DNA from: Triatoma infestans
Taxonomy: Eukaryota > Arthropoda > Insecta > Hemiptera > Reduviidae
DNA: 64,000 bases
Assembly: GCA_011037195.1 (NCBI GenBank)
Contig: JAAEAF010002721.1
Span: forward strand, 1-64,000
Direction of reading: 5' to 3'
In this document: piece by piece, positions 1 to 10,797 of the stretch
Position numbering within the stretch: position 1 is the first letter of the stretch
How the letters are laid out: every line of letters starts with the position of its first letter
Notes under the pieces: model-generated
Databases searched by the model: none
What the model saw: the letters and a program-made list of their open reading frames with translations, nothing else
What the model was told of the DNA's origin: nothing
Made by a program: the position numbers and the translations under genes

Positions 1-268
1 TTTCGGTTGAGGAATTTTGACAACACATAACTTACTATCTGATCACCATGGCTTATTATATCTAAGCGAAATATCAAGTTTGAACTTTTTATGTTTTGTC
101 GATTTTTGAGCTATACTGTTCACATACATACATACCACACCTAGACCATTTTCTAAAAACCACTTTTTTTAGGACTTAGGAGACATCAAAAACGGTTATT
201 TCCAGTGAAAACTCGATATAGAAAATTTGACACGACTATAAAATATTTCCTCTTACTAGGAGTAACTT
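1..268 (-). repeat. HT960 repeat, cut by window edge
   Basis: This is the terminal part of the 0.96-kb non-coding repeat called HT960 here, in the same orientation as the copy at 61516-62508. Shared landmarks are GGTTGAGGAATTTTGAC, the ACTGTTCACATACATACAT block, the CTCRATATMGAAAATTTGACACGA-like stretch and the closing hairpin CCTCTTACTAGGAGTAA near 250-268. The rest of the copy would lie before base 1. Confidence 0.8.
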
Positions 269-680
269 TTTTGTGAAGGGATGGTTATTGATCAAGACAC
301 TGGTAAATTTCACAATGATATAATTAATAATATTTACTTAAACTGCCGAATGACTAGTTGATAGAGCGAAAGAGAGAGACAGACAGAGTGGGTAGCTCGT
401 ATTATATGTATCACTAATGATTACTACTGATTTACTCATGATTGATATGATGTAGCGTTGTCTTTTATACGAATTTTCTTGACCCACCTACAATTCGTAG
501 TCCCTCCTAGTTTCTTGTTGAGCCAGTTAGATTTCTTCTTACCCCCTTCCTTATTGAAGTATTTAGGGGGTGCTAGCTGTAGTAGCGGGGATGAAGGCGT
601 ATGAGTGGTGGGGAAGTAGATGTATGTTTTTGGTGGGGGAGTAGATGTATGTTTTTCCACTACATTTTCCTGATACTACA
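269..680. other. No gene or recognised repeat
   Basis: AT-rich sequence with a short purine run (GAGAGAGACAGACAGAG near 372-388). A 74-codon open frame on the minus strand at 436-660 is proline-rich low-complexity sequence and does not look coding. Confidence 0.5.
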
Positions 681-1262
681 TTCTTAGTTCCCAGCACAAT
701 ACCCAATAAATGAATTTCAAAACTGCTGCTCAATTAAGGGAAGTATAAACATATTTTTCTCTTCTTCGCTCTAGGGGAAAAGTAAGTTTGTCCCAGAATT
801 TGGCTATTAATATTATAAATAGGCAGATGTATTCTATAGCTCATTGATCTATCAATAGAAAGTTTGTCTGTACTTAGGCCACAAGTGGATCCTTTGTTCA
901 CCCTCGTTAACTCCCTCTCACCATAATATAGAAATCATATTCACAAAAACCAAAAATGAAATTTAAAAAAAAAAAACAAAGTTGTAAAAATCAACATTGC
1001 GTAATCAATGCATAAAAATTGATGAATTTTTCTTAAAATATAACCAGAAGAGAACAAACCCAAATAATATTTTTTAAAATTTGATGTCATAAATTATGTG
1101 GAAAACCCTAAGATCGCTTTGAGATGGGGGGGGGATGTTACAAATAAAAGTGCAAAGTTTATATCTGTGCAGTTAGCATTTTAAGTATAAAGTAAATCGT
1201 TGTATTCCTTTTTAGAGTAAAATTACCATAAAAGTTCGTAAAAAAAATCGAATTTTATAATG
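681..1262. repeat. Repeat copy paired with 3672-4947
   Basis: From CTTAGTTCCCAGCACAATAC onward this block aligns, with small differences, to 3672-4947 once two insertions in the latter are removed. Shared anchors are GAATTTCAAAACTGCTGCTC, AATTTGGCTATT, CTATCAATAGAAA, GTTACAAATAAAAGTGCAAA and CAGTTAGCATT. Parts resemble HT960 (for example AATAAAAGT followed by AAATCGTT), so it may be a diverged HT960 relative rather than a segmental duplication. It supplies the empty site for the SINE and foldback in the second copy. Confidence 0.75.
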
Positions 1263-3671
1263 TCTCACTTGTGATGCAGTATTTACAAAATTAAAAGAAA
1301 ATTATTGGAGAGAAAATGCCATAAATCTCAGGAAAACTATTCGGAAAAGTTGAATGTATGGTTTAACTAATTTTTAAGGAAACGTGGAATTCCCAGCAAT
1401 CCCTTCAATATAGAAAGAATAGAATGAACATTAACTTGAGATGGTAGATACTTTAAAGCCAATGAAATCTTAACATGGCTAGGCTACTCCCACCGCCCCC
1501 CAAATCCCTTTAAAATTAAAGTGAAAAGCATCTCAACTTATCCGGAAAAATGCGACAGTATACGAAGTTTAATGAAAAAAAAAACTGTGAACAGCAATAG
1601 AAAAAAAAAAAAAAATCAATAAAATAATGTATTTTAGTCACTTGTGAGTCAAAGTTGATTGAATTTTATTCGCTAAATTTAGTGTAATTATAGTCACATT
1701 ATTCAACGAATTAGTGTTAATCTTTGTGGCTATAATGGCAAAGACCAGTCGAGGTCATAGTGGCAATAAGCTGGGAGGGAGGCTAGCTAACCACCCTCCA
1801 ATTGTCATTTAGTTGATATATTGTGGCTCGATTGGTTTTTAGTATTTTTTATTTTTATTTAAAGTGCACAATGTTTAAGTGTTTAATATCTGTAGATAGT
1901 TTTGAGCTACAGTTTGGCCCCAGTTTCGAAAAATCCCAAGTTTTGTTGGCCCCAAGTTTTTTTTCCAAACACAGACTTCTTCTACAGACTCTATATGTAT
2001 TTTCGAAAAGCGTTGTTCGTGTTGTTATACTTGGATATCCGACGATACGGGATCCCTAAAGATGTGGCCAGTTCAATAAATAAGCGGGCAATAGAATATA
2101 ATCCCAATGTAAATCCCGTTTCCACAAGAATGATGTTCAAAATTAGCGCCACTAAAATACCACAAACAAGTGATGGTATACTGGCAGCTCTCTAATGCCT
2201 TGTCCAAACCGGTAGATATAATCACGTAACTTGTGTCTATGAACAAAGTTCTGCGATTGTCGACAGACAGTCGACAGGAACAATTTGGGTGTTCTGCAAC
2301 TCTTCTTAAACAAAAATCTCATGTCTGTAGGTCACCCATTTCAAATGGAAAACTTGCGATTTGTTGCGCAACATTTCGTAGTCTGGACATGTCCTATAAA
2401 TAAAGACACTACATTAGGCTGGTTAATGAGTCCGGCCAGTTGCCAGGAAACGGAGCATGACTGCCAACCTGAAACTGGGATAGTTTCCCAGAAATTCGTA
2501 TGGGCGCTTGACGATTTTTCCCCCTAGTATAAGAAGTCACTCCCCTAAAATCACTCCCCACCCACCCCAGTGATTTTGACCCTCCCGTCAACCGTGTGAA
2601 ATTCCAGAATTCCATGACATCTTCCATAGTCTCAATTTATCCAAAAGATTTTAATCCCTCTAATAAAAACTGCCGTGTCCACCAACGTCTTCTTTTGCTG
2701 TTTTTTACTTTCAAAAATAAATAACGAAGCGGCTATCAACCCATAAACAGCAATGTCTCTCCGGCCATTACGAAGAATGGTTCCAATACTAATCCGAGAC
2801 ATTGTATATAGGAGGTGGACGCGTGACTTAGTCTACAAATTGTTTTGCAACTGGTTCCCAACAGTCTATGGATAATATTCTCGAATGTCTATAGACAGTT
2901 GCGCGATTTTTGTCTACCGCTGTAGACTTACCCGGAGAGACAATTCTACGGCCCTTGACAATTCCAAGAAAATAAGTCACTAGTACTTAAAATAGCTAGA
3001 AGTCCGCACTACGCATAATTTCTTAGCCTCCAGAGTGTAAATAAATGCATATAATTTTGAAGTAATTAGAAAAAAAAATTGAATTTCCAAATTGCATCTT
3101 AATTAACCAAGCATAAATTTTTTCCACATCTCATTATACTGACCAGTTCTGTAAATCCAGACCTCTAGCATCACTGCTCCACGCAATCAACTTATCCTTC
3201 TCTTTCCTTCAGCTTTAGTGGTGGTCATAATGTTTCTTGGCATTTTATCTCGCGCCATACGTAAAAGAGATGTCACGCCCAAAGGATTATCACCATTTTT
3301 ATATAACTAACTATATCTGCATGTTTGCACAAGAATGCAAACAGATCCTCCAAAATCCACTATATCGAAGACAAGAAGTTCCGTATCATACTTCTTTGTT
3401 AGGGTCGACGTGTTGTCATCATCATCATAAATTAGAATCGAACGTATAAGAAAGAAATCTTGTTGTTTATGGTAATTTTCTTTGATCTTGATTAATAGCT
3501 TCTATTAGCGGCTGTTATCTGTCTTCTCTCACTTCTAACGATATGGCCATTGCTATACATTGGATCTCTGACCCAAGATATGTAAATGTCTCACCGGTTC
3601 AAAAACTATGATCGTAAACCTACATTGTCTTCCCTTCATTTATTGCCCAATCACAGTTTTGCAGGATTTCT
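1263..3671. other. Unassigned intergenic stretch
   Basis: I see no supportable gene. An open frame at 1902-2195 (+, 97 codons) has an ordinary amino-acid mix in its second half but no motif I recognise. Around 2200-2950 the sequence is richer in G+C and contains several TGTCGACAGACAGTCGACAG-like and TTGTCTACCGCTGTAGAC-like short palindromes, which could be the remains of a DNA transposon, but I could not define ends or a TSD. Confidence 0.35.
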
Positions 3672-3698
3672 TAGTTTCCAACACAATACAAATAAATT

Positions 3699-3926
3699 GG
3701 GAAGGGATTAGGTCAGTGGTTGATGCCCAACGCGGAGGACCCGGGTTCTAGTCCAGTGTTACCCTTAGATTTTTTTTCTTTCTAGGAACCTCTACAGCTC
3801 ACTGTCCAGTGATGGATAGTCTTGTCTATAACAAGAGAACACTGTCCGGAGGCCGGCAGTGCATTAAGAAGGCTCTCAGGGCTAGACTAGAGATATTGAT
3901 GCGCCTTAAATTAGAAAAAAAAAAAC
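3699..3926 (+). repeat. SINE-A, tRNA-derived
   Basis: The head has an A-box-like GATTAGGTCAGTGG and a B-box-like GGGTTCTAGTCC (one change from GGTTCGAGTCC). It is followed by the T-rich linker TTAGATTTTTTTTCTTTC, the body CTCTACAGCTCACTGTCC and GAACACTGTCCGGAGGCCGG, and the tail ATGCGCCTTAAATTAG plus poly(A). These pol III promoter elements are typical of tRNA-derived SINEs. The flanks AAATAAATT and AAATAATT look like a slightly altered TSD. Confidence 0.85.
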
Positions 3927-4277
3927 AACAAATAATTGAATTTCAAAACTGCTGCTCAGTTAAGGAAGTATAAAATATATGTTTCTCTTTTTTTGCGCTC
4001 TGGGAGAAAAGGAAATTTCTCCCAGAATTTGGCTATTCATATAAAATAAGCAGATGTATCAGATATAGCTCATGGATCTATCAATAGAAACTTAGACTGT
4101 ACTAAGGCTACAAATGGTTCCTTTTTAGTTCACAAATGTTTCCATAATCTAAAAATCATATTCATATTTACAAAAAAAAACAAACAAAAAATGAAATTTT
4201 AAAAGAACTTATAGAAATCAACATTGGGTAATTTAATAAAAATCTGAACAGTTATCCTACAATTATTTACAAAAATT

Positions 4278-4663
4278 CAATTGTAGAAGTTGTTGGCCGT
4301 TAGAAATGATCTGATGTATCTCTTAGTTGACTGATCGGCCGGGGGTATCATAGAAAAACACTAAAAAATTTTTTTAAGTGTTTTTTATTAATGGCCCGAC
4401 GTTTCGACAAACATTGTTTGTCTTCTTCAGGGGCTTGTAAATACAGAATTTGTGTGCTCTATTACATGTTCAATTATGATATATTTTGAGTCATAATTGA
4501 ACATGTAATAGAGCACACAAATTCTGTATTTACAAGATAGCCCCTGAAGAAGACAAACAATGTTTGTCGAAACGTCGGGCCATTAATAAAAAACACTTAA
4601 AAAATTTTTTAGTGTTTTTCTTATGATACCCCCGGCCGATCAGCCAACTAAGAGATACATCAG
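4278..4663. mobile_element. Foldback element F1a with hammerhead-like arms
   Basis: A near-perfect long inverted repeat: ATCTGATGTATCTCTTAGTT near 4309 pairs with AACTAAGAGATACATCAGAT ending at 4665. The arms meet around 4480 in TCAATTATGATATATTTTGA. It is flanked by a perfect 13-bp TSD, ATTTACAAAAATT, at 4265-4277 and 4664-4676. The related locus at 681-1262 lacks the element. Each arm carries a hammerhead-like motif: 4540-4580 on +, and 4394-4434 on the minus strand. No protein is encoded. It shares arm sequence with the elements at 12252-12660 and 12704-13176. Confidence 0.9.
4540..4580 (+). ncRNA. Hammerhead-like motif, F1a right arm
   Basis: Read 5' to 3': GCCC (4540-4543, stem I), CTGAAGA (4544-4550, the core CUGANGA), one unpaired A, GACAAAC (4552-4558), loop AAT, GTTTGTC (4562-4568, a perfect 7-bp stem II), GAAA (4569-4572), CG, TC (4575-4576, the UH site) and GGGC (4577-4580, pairs with GCCC). 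The unpaired base after A9 departs from the usual hammerhead. Stem III would be only ACGU, self-complementary and therefore better formed between two molecules. The motif is seen in the sequence; catalysis is inferred. Confidence 0.55.
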
Positions 4664-4947
4664 ATTTACAAAAATTGATGAATTTTGTTTTAAAACACAC
4701 CCAGAACAGAGCGCCCAATAAATAATTATTACTGAACAAACCTAAATAATATTTTCCAAAATTTCATGCCACAAATTGCCGCATAATACCCTGAAAAATC
4801 GTTGCTATTTTGGGAGGTTGGGGGGGGGAGGAATGTTACAAATAAAAGTGCAAAGTTTATTATCTGTACAGTTAGCATTCTAAGTATATACAGTAAATCG
4901 TTGATATCGTTTTGGAGAAAAATTTGTAAAAAATCGTATTTCATAAA

Positions 4948-5830
4948 ATCATATTTCCGGTGAAATGATTCTAATATATGTTAATTATTATAGGTATAAA
5001 TGATAGATTAGCTTTAACGGTTAATGTTTCTCAGAATTCTTCCCGCCCCCACCCCAAAAATAAAGAAGTATTTTCTTGGAAAACATGTTTCAAAAAATCA
5101 AAATGATAAGACATTTTATGTGTGTAGATAGATAGTAGATACGAAATTTAAAGGAAATCATTAAAAGGTGTTTTGGAAAAAAAAAAGTAACGTACTTTAA
5201 TTAAACCGGACTTCCGCTAGATGAATTTTATACGGAAATGATATTTCGAACGATAGAAATTCTGTACAATTTGGTTGTAACAATCTTGTTTATAATAACA
5301 AAAAAATGACCTACTACATAAATAAGTTTTACGTACTTAATAACTTTTTTTATTAAAACAACACTATTTAAATATGATTCAAAATCACAGCGTGTTACTT
5401 TGTCGAAAGAAAAGAGATAATATTCTGATATCTACATCATCATAATAAAAATTATCTATAGTCATAAAATATCGTTGAAATATCATAAATCATAGGGGGT
5501 TACTTTGTCACCTTTTACAATAATTTATTTCATTTGATTGTATTTTACTTTTGAAATGTGTAATCTTCAATTGAAATTGTTAAATGATTGGTTAAATTTG
5601 GCATAAAGATACTCTTTTGTAGATTCTTTTTTTTTTTATTTTTATTTATTATTCTATATTTATCCATCAATAATTTGTATTATAGGATGTTTAAGTGATA
5701 AATCAAAAGCAATATGATTACTGTTTCACAAGTAAAAGTTGTGTGTGTTAAATGTTTAATATATATATATATATAAGAGAGAGGGGCGACGCATAATGAA
5801 AAGAGAATCGAATAGAAACGGCCAATTGTG
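4948..5830. other. AT-rich upstream region, no gene
   Basis: It contains poly(A) and poly(T) runs and an (AT)n microsatellite at about 5759-5774 (ATATATATATATATA), followed by the purine run AGAGAGAGGGG. Nothing coding is seen. Confidence 0.5.
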
Positions 5831-6059
5831 GGGAGGACGAAGTACTACTATATACAGGCAGTGTGTGTATTGTCGAGACTTATACGAGTAAACACTGTCA
5901 GAACATTATTACAAAAGAATATGTGTAAGGGATAATGTGGTGGAAATAACTGGCTAAAGAGGAAATATATATATAGCAAAGGAGTGGATTGAGGGAGCAA
6001 AAGTGGGGGAAGAAGAGTTAATAAAATTATACACGCCATTAAGCGCTCGCGAGGCCGGT

Positions 6060-6180
6060 ATTAACATGTCTTATTGGCCAACTAAAATAGTAGGTGTGGC
6101 CAATGGGGTGTAAGCTGGGCGTGGCAAATATCCCACCCAATATCTGTTTATTGGTGGGGGCATTTAATACGCAACCATTC
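6060..6180 (+). promoter_or_regulatory. Proximal promoter region of the ems-like gene
   Basis: Immediately upstream of the predicted start this stretch is richer in G+C than its surroundings. It holds three ATTGG/CCAAT motifs (TTATTGGCC near 6072, GGCCAATGGG near 6096, TTATTGGTGG near 6148) and GC/CACCC-like boxes (GTGTGGCC, GGGCGTGGC near 6117). No TATA box lies at -30. The arrangement is consistent with a developmental-gene promoter, but no bound factor can be named from the sequence alone. Confidence 0.5.
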
Positions 6181-6213
6181 AGTCTGTGGACGCTGGCCGA
6201 GTGATATGGACCG
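6179..6213 (+). promoter_or_regulatory. Inr + DPE core promoter
   Basis: TCAGTC at 6179-6184 is a perfect match to the arthropod initiator TCAGTY, giving A+1 = 6181. GGACC at 6208-6212 falls exactly at +28 to +32 and matches the downstream promoter element RGWYV. In flies, Inr+DPE promoters with this strict spacing are typical of TATA-less developmental regulators such as homeobox genes. The predicted 5' UTR is 66 bases (6181-6246). Confidence 0.6.
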
Positions 6214-6246
6214 TTTATTAGTGTAAGTGTTTTTTTAAAACAAACA

Positions 6247-6709
6247 ATGATGCCTCTCGCACCGAATCCAGTTATGGTGCATCCAACGACAACTAGTAAA
6301 CCAAAAATTGGTTTCTCAATTGACTCAATAGTTGGTGATAAAAATGAAGAAGATAGTGATGATAATAATAGCCCTAGGTGTTCACCAAAAAATCCACCAT
6401 CCGGTTCTAGTTCACCACTTGATCCTGGTAGATCACCGCCGCCAATAATTAGGCCAAACGCTGTACCATCTTTTCCAAAAAATTTATATTTACACGAACC
6501 AATTGTACAAAATCAACATTTGGCATTAGTAGCGGCTGCACAACATTTCCAAGCGGCTGGACTTGCTGCAGCATTAAGTCAACAACCACCGCCACCAACT
6601 TCTGGCATGCCATCACATCATTATCCAGCACCAAGGGACACATATCCATTAAGTCCATGGCTATTGTCCAGACATGGCAGGATATTTCCGCATAGGTTTC
6701 CTGGTGGAG
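6247..6709 (+). CDS. ems: Empty spiracles/EMX-type homeobox protein, exon 1 (partial)
   Basis: This exon encodes the N-terminal 154 residues of a homeodomain transcription factor of the ems/E5/EMX group, which pattern the anterior head and brain. FSIDSIVG at residues 23-30 is an eh1-type motif, the Groucho-binding repressor motif found at the N terminus of EMX proteins. An acidic stretch (31-41), a Ser/Pro-rich region (43-72) and an Ala/Gln segment follow. Residues 131-154 (DTYPLSPWLLSRHGRIFPHRFPGG) match the conserved block before the homeodomain in insect ems/E5. The Y of the usual YPWL hexapeptide is S here. The start has a good context (CAAACAATG), with a second ATG immediately after. The exon ends in phase 1 at GGAG|GTGAGT, close to where EMX genes have their first intron. 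I cannot separate ems from its paralogue E5 on this exon alone. The homeodomain exon is not in the window. Confidence 0.85.
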
Positions 6710-6715
6710 GTGAGT
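6710..6715 (+). promoter_or_regulatory. Splice donor of ems-like intron 1
   Basis: GTGAGT follows GGTGGAG and is a full match to the U1-binding consensus. The open frame runs only nine codons past it into GESVIFFLFS, encoded by a T-rich tract, which supports an exon end here. Confidence 0.8.
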
Positions 6716-8559
6716 CAGTTATTTTTTTTTTGTTTTCTTAAAATAAATCATTGAAACAACTCCTCCTATTTAAGAAAAAAACATAACGTTATAATATTTG
6801 AAGATATTTAATTTTTTTTTCTTTTTTAAAGACCCAAAATAATGATGCACTTAATTTAATTTAATCTTGAAATATTCTCAATAAATAATTGAACTTGGTT
6901 CTATAAATTTTTATCTCGAATTTATAAGAATAAAAAATTCATTTCTTAGTTTTTTTATCACTTATCAATTAATATCATTCTAAATTTTTACGTTAGTAAT
7001 TCTTATTTAGCATAAAATTGAATCTCTAATATTTTTAAGTACAATTTAACTAATCGTTTTTTCGTGAATTCTAAGTAACATTTAAAAATAAATAAATAAA
7101 CAGTCTGTTTATTCTATAAACTTATAAACTTAAATTTAAGATAACCGGCTTTTGATTTTTTATAAACTGTATTCTAAATTATTATTAACATAATATTATT
7201 AGTTTTCTTGGTTCTTATAAATTTTACTTTCAAAATTAAAAAAAAAAATACTTTAAAATACAATTATTGTGAAATTTAATAAATTTTTATCTGGAATTAT
7301 GGACGTAATTAAAGTATTAATATATAAATTTCGGTTAAGTTACTTTAATATTACTACTTTTGAAATGTAGGTATAGTTTTTTTTTGTGTTCTTCTATAAA
7401 GTCACATATTATGTATTTTCGTGTCTTAATAGATTTCAAAATTACCCTTATAATATTTATCTTAAATATAATTGTTTTCCGTTAACATGTAAGGCTTAAT
7501 ATTAATATTATTATCATTTTGATAATCTTAATCGTTTAATTTTCGACTCTGTTTTTTTTTTTTTTTTTTTTGCTGTCTCCTGGTGGATTTCTTTTAATCA
7601 ATAGAATGACCGGCTGTTGCCGCCTTCCTCCTCCTCCTCCTCCTCCAGAAAAAAAAAACCCTAATCTGAACTTCAATTCTTTCATTTCTTAAGAATCTAA
7701 TCTTTCTTTTTAGTATTCGTTCTATAAAAAAAAAAAATAAATAAAATAAGTTGGAAATTAGGAAAAGCTCCGATATATTTTATAACAATATCCATCCATG
7801 CGTAAACCTTTCAATTTTTTAGTAATTTGTAATTTTATTTATAATCTCAATAAATAGTTTTAATTTTAATTTATTTTTTGTTTGAATAAGATAGTTTTTT
7901 TTTTTTCTTTTTCCCACCCTCCCCACTTAAATTGTGATCTTTCCCCAAAGTACGTACGCCTAGGCGGCAACAACACTAATCTGAAAAATCGAAAGAAAAA
8001 AAAATAATAATGTTGATATAAATGTTGATATAACGCGAAAAAAAAAACCTTACGTTAATTTGTCCAGATGTTTCACAAGTACGTGATTTATATTTTTTTT
8101 TTTAAATTATTCATTAATTGAGATCATGATGGTTGGTTTTATTACGAAATAATAATAATAATAATAAAATTCTAATTATCTAAAGTAGGACTATAATCTT
8201 TGGGCTATTAAATTAATTAATTAATTAATTAAAAAAGAAGAAAAAAAAAATAAATAAATAAATAAATAAGAAACATTTTATTACAATTTACTTTTTCAAA
8301 ATAACCCATTCTTATCTTCAATTTATTATAAACTATTAATTAATAAAATTAACTATATTTTTATATATAATAAATCCAATTTAGATATTTAAATTAAAAC
8401 AATTAATATTCGATTTTATTAAATTAAATAATCTATATTATTTATTTACTTTAATAATAATAACCAAAAATGATAAATTAAAGTAAGAGAGATAGAAATT
8501 TCTTTTCATCCGGTTGATTCTATATTGTGATACTTTTAAAAAAGGAGGTAAAAACTTAG

Positions 8560-8563
<4 letters not shown>

Positions 8564-8597
<34 letters not shown>
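8564..8597. repeat. (TA)n microsatellite
   Basis: About 17 uninterrupted TA units. Confidence 0.95.
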
Positions 8598-8599
<2 letters not shown>

Positions 8600-8870
8600 G
8601 GGATGCTCTTTAATTTTGGGAAGGGGGCACAGCATGTTTCTCAATCATATAGTAACCATGTAATCAAACTAGATAAATGGATAATGATCGGTTTTTTTTT
8701 TAAGTTGAGAGGTGAAGTGTCTAAATGATTGTCTAATGTAAGATCTACCCACAGGCCATCTGCTATCTTCTCTAACTACTTTAAAAAGAGAAAGAGAAAC
8801 AGATTTGAACTTGAAATTAGAAATTAGATAAAATAAAATAAAAAAAACAACACTCCCAAGTTTATATTGC

Positions 8871-8878
8871 CCTCTCTG

Positions 8879-8915
<37 letters not shown>
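8871..8915. repeat. Compound (CT)n(TA)n microsatellite
   Basis: A CT run, with one G interruption near its start, passes directly into a TA run. Confidence 0.95.
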
Positions 8916-9731
8916 GTGGACTGACAGACATATCTTTTTTTGTTAAGATGAAACAACGATTAAAACAGGTGTCTTTTACAATTGACTTTTAAACGGTTCC
9001 TTTCTTCTTTTTAGTTCTATTATCTAATTTTTCTATTGTTAATTGACGTAATCGGGGTCATTTGAAAGATACTATCTATCTATATGGGGCCTTTCATATG
9101 CATTTATAAAAAAAAAAAAACAAAACAAGAAGTAATAATCGATTATTTCTCTACTAATTACAAACTATTTCTCAGACGCGTATTATGACCAAGAATACCC
9201 CTAATATTATGTAACTTGGCTGCACTGTAAAATGACTAAAAAAGAACCCTAACTTCAAAAAAAAAAAAAAAAAAAAAAAAATTAACTAGAATCAGTTCCA
9301 ATTCAGAGTTATAGTTTAAGAATGTGTAGAATTGATACCAAGTTTAAAGGAAATTATTGGAGGAGTTTTGGAGAAGATTGTCACCTGAATACCAAAAAAA
9401 AAAAAAAAATTATAAATGTAAACTGACCATCAGATTTTTAACAGAAACGTTCGCAAAAAAATCCTCGAATGATTCCATAGATGCTTTATGTACTCGTAGT
9501 TTAATACTCCATTGTAATTGTTTGCTTATGAACAAAGAAATAGTAAAGAACTCAAATCCATTTCCCGCGCCGACTTTCGAAGGCATTTAGTAAAGAAGGG
9601 ATTCATTCACATGCGATTGGAGATGTCTCCACCCAAGTTTATATACATATTCTCTTGCCCGTTTTTTTTTTTTTGGATAACTCCAATAAATTATTTCCTG
9701 AAAATGTGCTGCTATAATATTTCAAGTTTTA

Positions 9732-10082
9732 ACATAAAAGAATTTGTTGACCGTTGATGAATTAAGAAGTTATGAAGAAATTTGGTGAGGATCCGGTCAA
9801 GAAAAAACATTCAATTATGCCGATGTTTCGGCAGAGTTTCCTATCTTTAACAAGGCTTTAATATATACAGAATCGTGAAGATGTGGAATTAAGAATTTAG
9901 AACATACACATTTGTTACATCGCAGAAACGTAAAAAAGAAAAAAGAAAAATTAAAAAAAAAAAAAAAGGTTTATATGTGTTTATATATTAAAGCCTTGAA
10001 AAAGACAGGAAACTCTGTCGAAACGTCAGCATAATTGAATGTTTTTTTCTTGACCGATCCTCACCAAATTTCTTCATAACTT
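9732..10082. mobile_element. Foldback element F3
   Basis: The arms AAGTTATGAAGAAATTTGGT (from about 9768) and ACCAAATTTCTTCATAACTT (ending 10082) are inverted copies. The element is flanked by a perfect 13-bp TSD, ATTTCAAGTTTTA, at 9719-9731 and 10083-10095. Near the loop the right arm has GCC, then CTTGAAAAAGACAG, loop, CTGTCGAAACGTC and AGC (9993-10030). The left arm on the minus strand (9818-9856) has GCC, TTGTTAAAGA, CGAAAC and ATCGGC. The layout is that of F1 and F2, but the CUGANGA core is degraded. Confidence 0.85.
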
Positions 10083-10109
10083 ATTTCAAGTTTTATTATC
10101 TTCCCCCGA

Positions 10110-10315
10110 AGTGGGTGGGTGTTGGTGTAGTGGTTATGAGAATGGACTTTTAACTGGAAGGTCTCCAGTTCGAGTCTCGCAGTATAACTGCTAAATTTTA
10201 TTTTCATTTAAAAAAATGTTAAATAGTAAAGTAGGTGCTTTCACCCAAGTCCATGACACCAAATTTGGTAGCTAGACTTTGAGGGCCCGCCTGAAATTAT
10301 AAGCATTACTTTACA
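10110..10315 (+). repeat. SINE-T copy 1, tRNA-derived
   Basis: The A-box-like part is TGGTGTAGTGGTTATGAGA and the B-box-like part is CAGTTCGAGTCTC. The body ATGTTAAATAGTAAAGTAGG and TTTGGTAGCTAG and the tail GCCCGCCTGAAATTATAAGC are shared with the copies at 28685 and 55952. The flanks TATCTTCCCCCGA (10097-10109) and TATCTTCCTTCGA (10316-10328) form a probable 13-bp TSD with two differences. Confidence 0.85.
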
Positions 10316-10797
10316 TATCTTCCTTCGATAATGTGTGCTATGGTTAAAGAAAAAACGTAGCACTGACGATTCAAATTTACACAATATCTTGCGATTTTTA
10401 GACAACAGTTATTACAGATGAGAGCAAACTATGGTTTATACGGTGTATTTGGAGGCGACAAACATCATTTTCTACTTTATGGTCGCAAAATTCATTTTCA
10501 CTATCTCATAATTTGGAACATTCCGATAAATTATCTACCCAGTAATGGTGCCAAGTCTTGTGGATATTTTGTGCTAGTAATTTCAAATTTTATTATCCAC
10601 TCCAAGACCATGATTGCTAAGTGTTACAAAATGATGAATGTTGCGGTTTTTGACAGATTTACTCTTGCGAATTAGTACGAGCAATTTGAATTCAATTTAC
10701 GGAAAAATTCGAATAGAATTGTGAACATATTTTCAAACATCCCATTAACGATGACATTATTAGTAATTATTATTTCTTTTTTTTTTTAAAAAAAACC
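10316..10797. other. No gene seen
   Basis: AT-rich spacer. An 85-codon open frame at 10418-10675 (+) has no recognisable domain. Confidence 0.4.

Larger units (their letters stand above)
3672..4947. repeat. Second copy of the 681-1262 repeat, with two insertions
   Basis: It aligns to 681-1262 but is interrupted by a SINE-A at 3699-3926 and by a foldback at 4278-4663. Removing both restores collinearity: CACAATAC continues into GAATTTCAAAACTGCTGCTC, and the sequence before 4265 continues into AAAAATTGATGAATTTT. The comparison shows that both insertions are younger than the event that made the two copies. Confidence 0.75.
6716..9718. other. Start of intron 1: AT-rich, simple repeats, no gene
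   Basis: Long A/T runs dominate. Simple repeats include poly(T) at about 7551-7571, (CTC)n at about 7625-7646, TTAA-type repeats near 8210-8232, (TAAA)n near 8250-8270, (TA)n at 8564-8597 and (CT)n(TA)n at 8871-8915, plus poly(A) near 9258-9281. No splice-bounded coding exon, RNA gene or defined transposon is visible. Open frames at 9357-9757 are fragments in AT-rich sequence without recognisable domains. Confidence 0.55.

Noticed and set aside
2200..2950. DNA transposon with TIRs around GTCGACAG / TCTACCGCTGTAGAC
   Set aside because: The short palindromes do not pair with each other as terminal repeats and no TSD could be placed.
4278..4663. MITE of a DNA transposon
   Set aside because: The inverted arms suggested a MITE, but the TSD is 13 bp and varies among relatives (12-16 bp), unlike the fixed short TSDs of DNA transposons.
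6449..6658. Minus-strand frame within ems exon 1
   Set aside because: It is antisense to the ems-like coding exon, which has clear family motifs on +.
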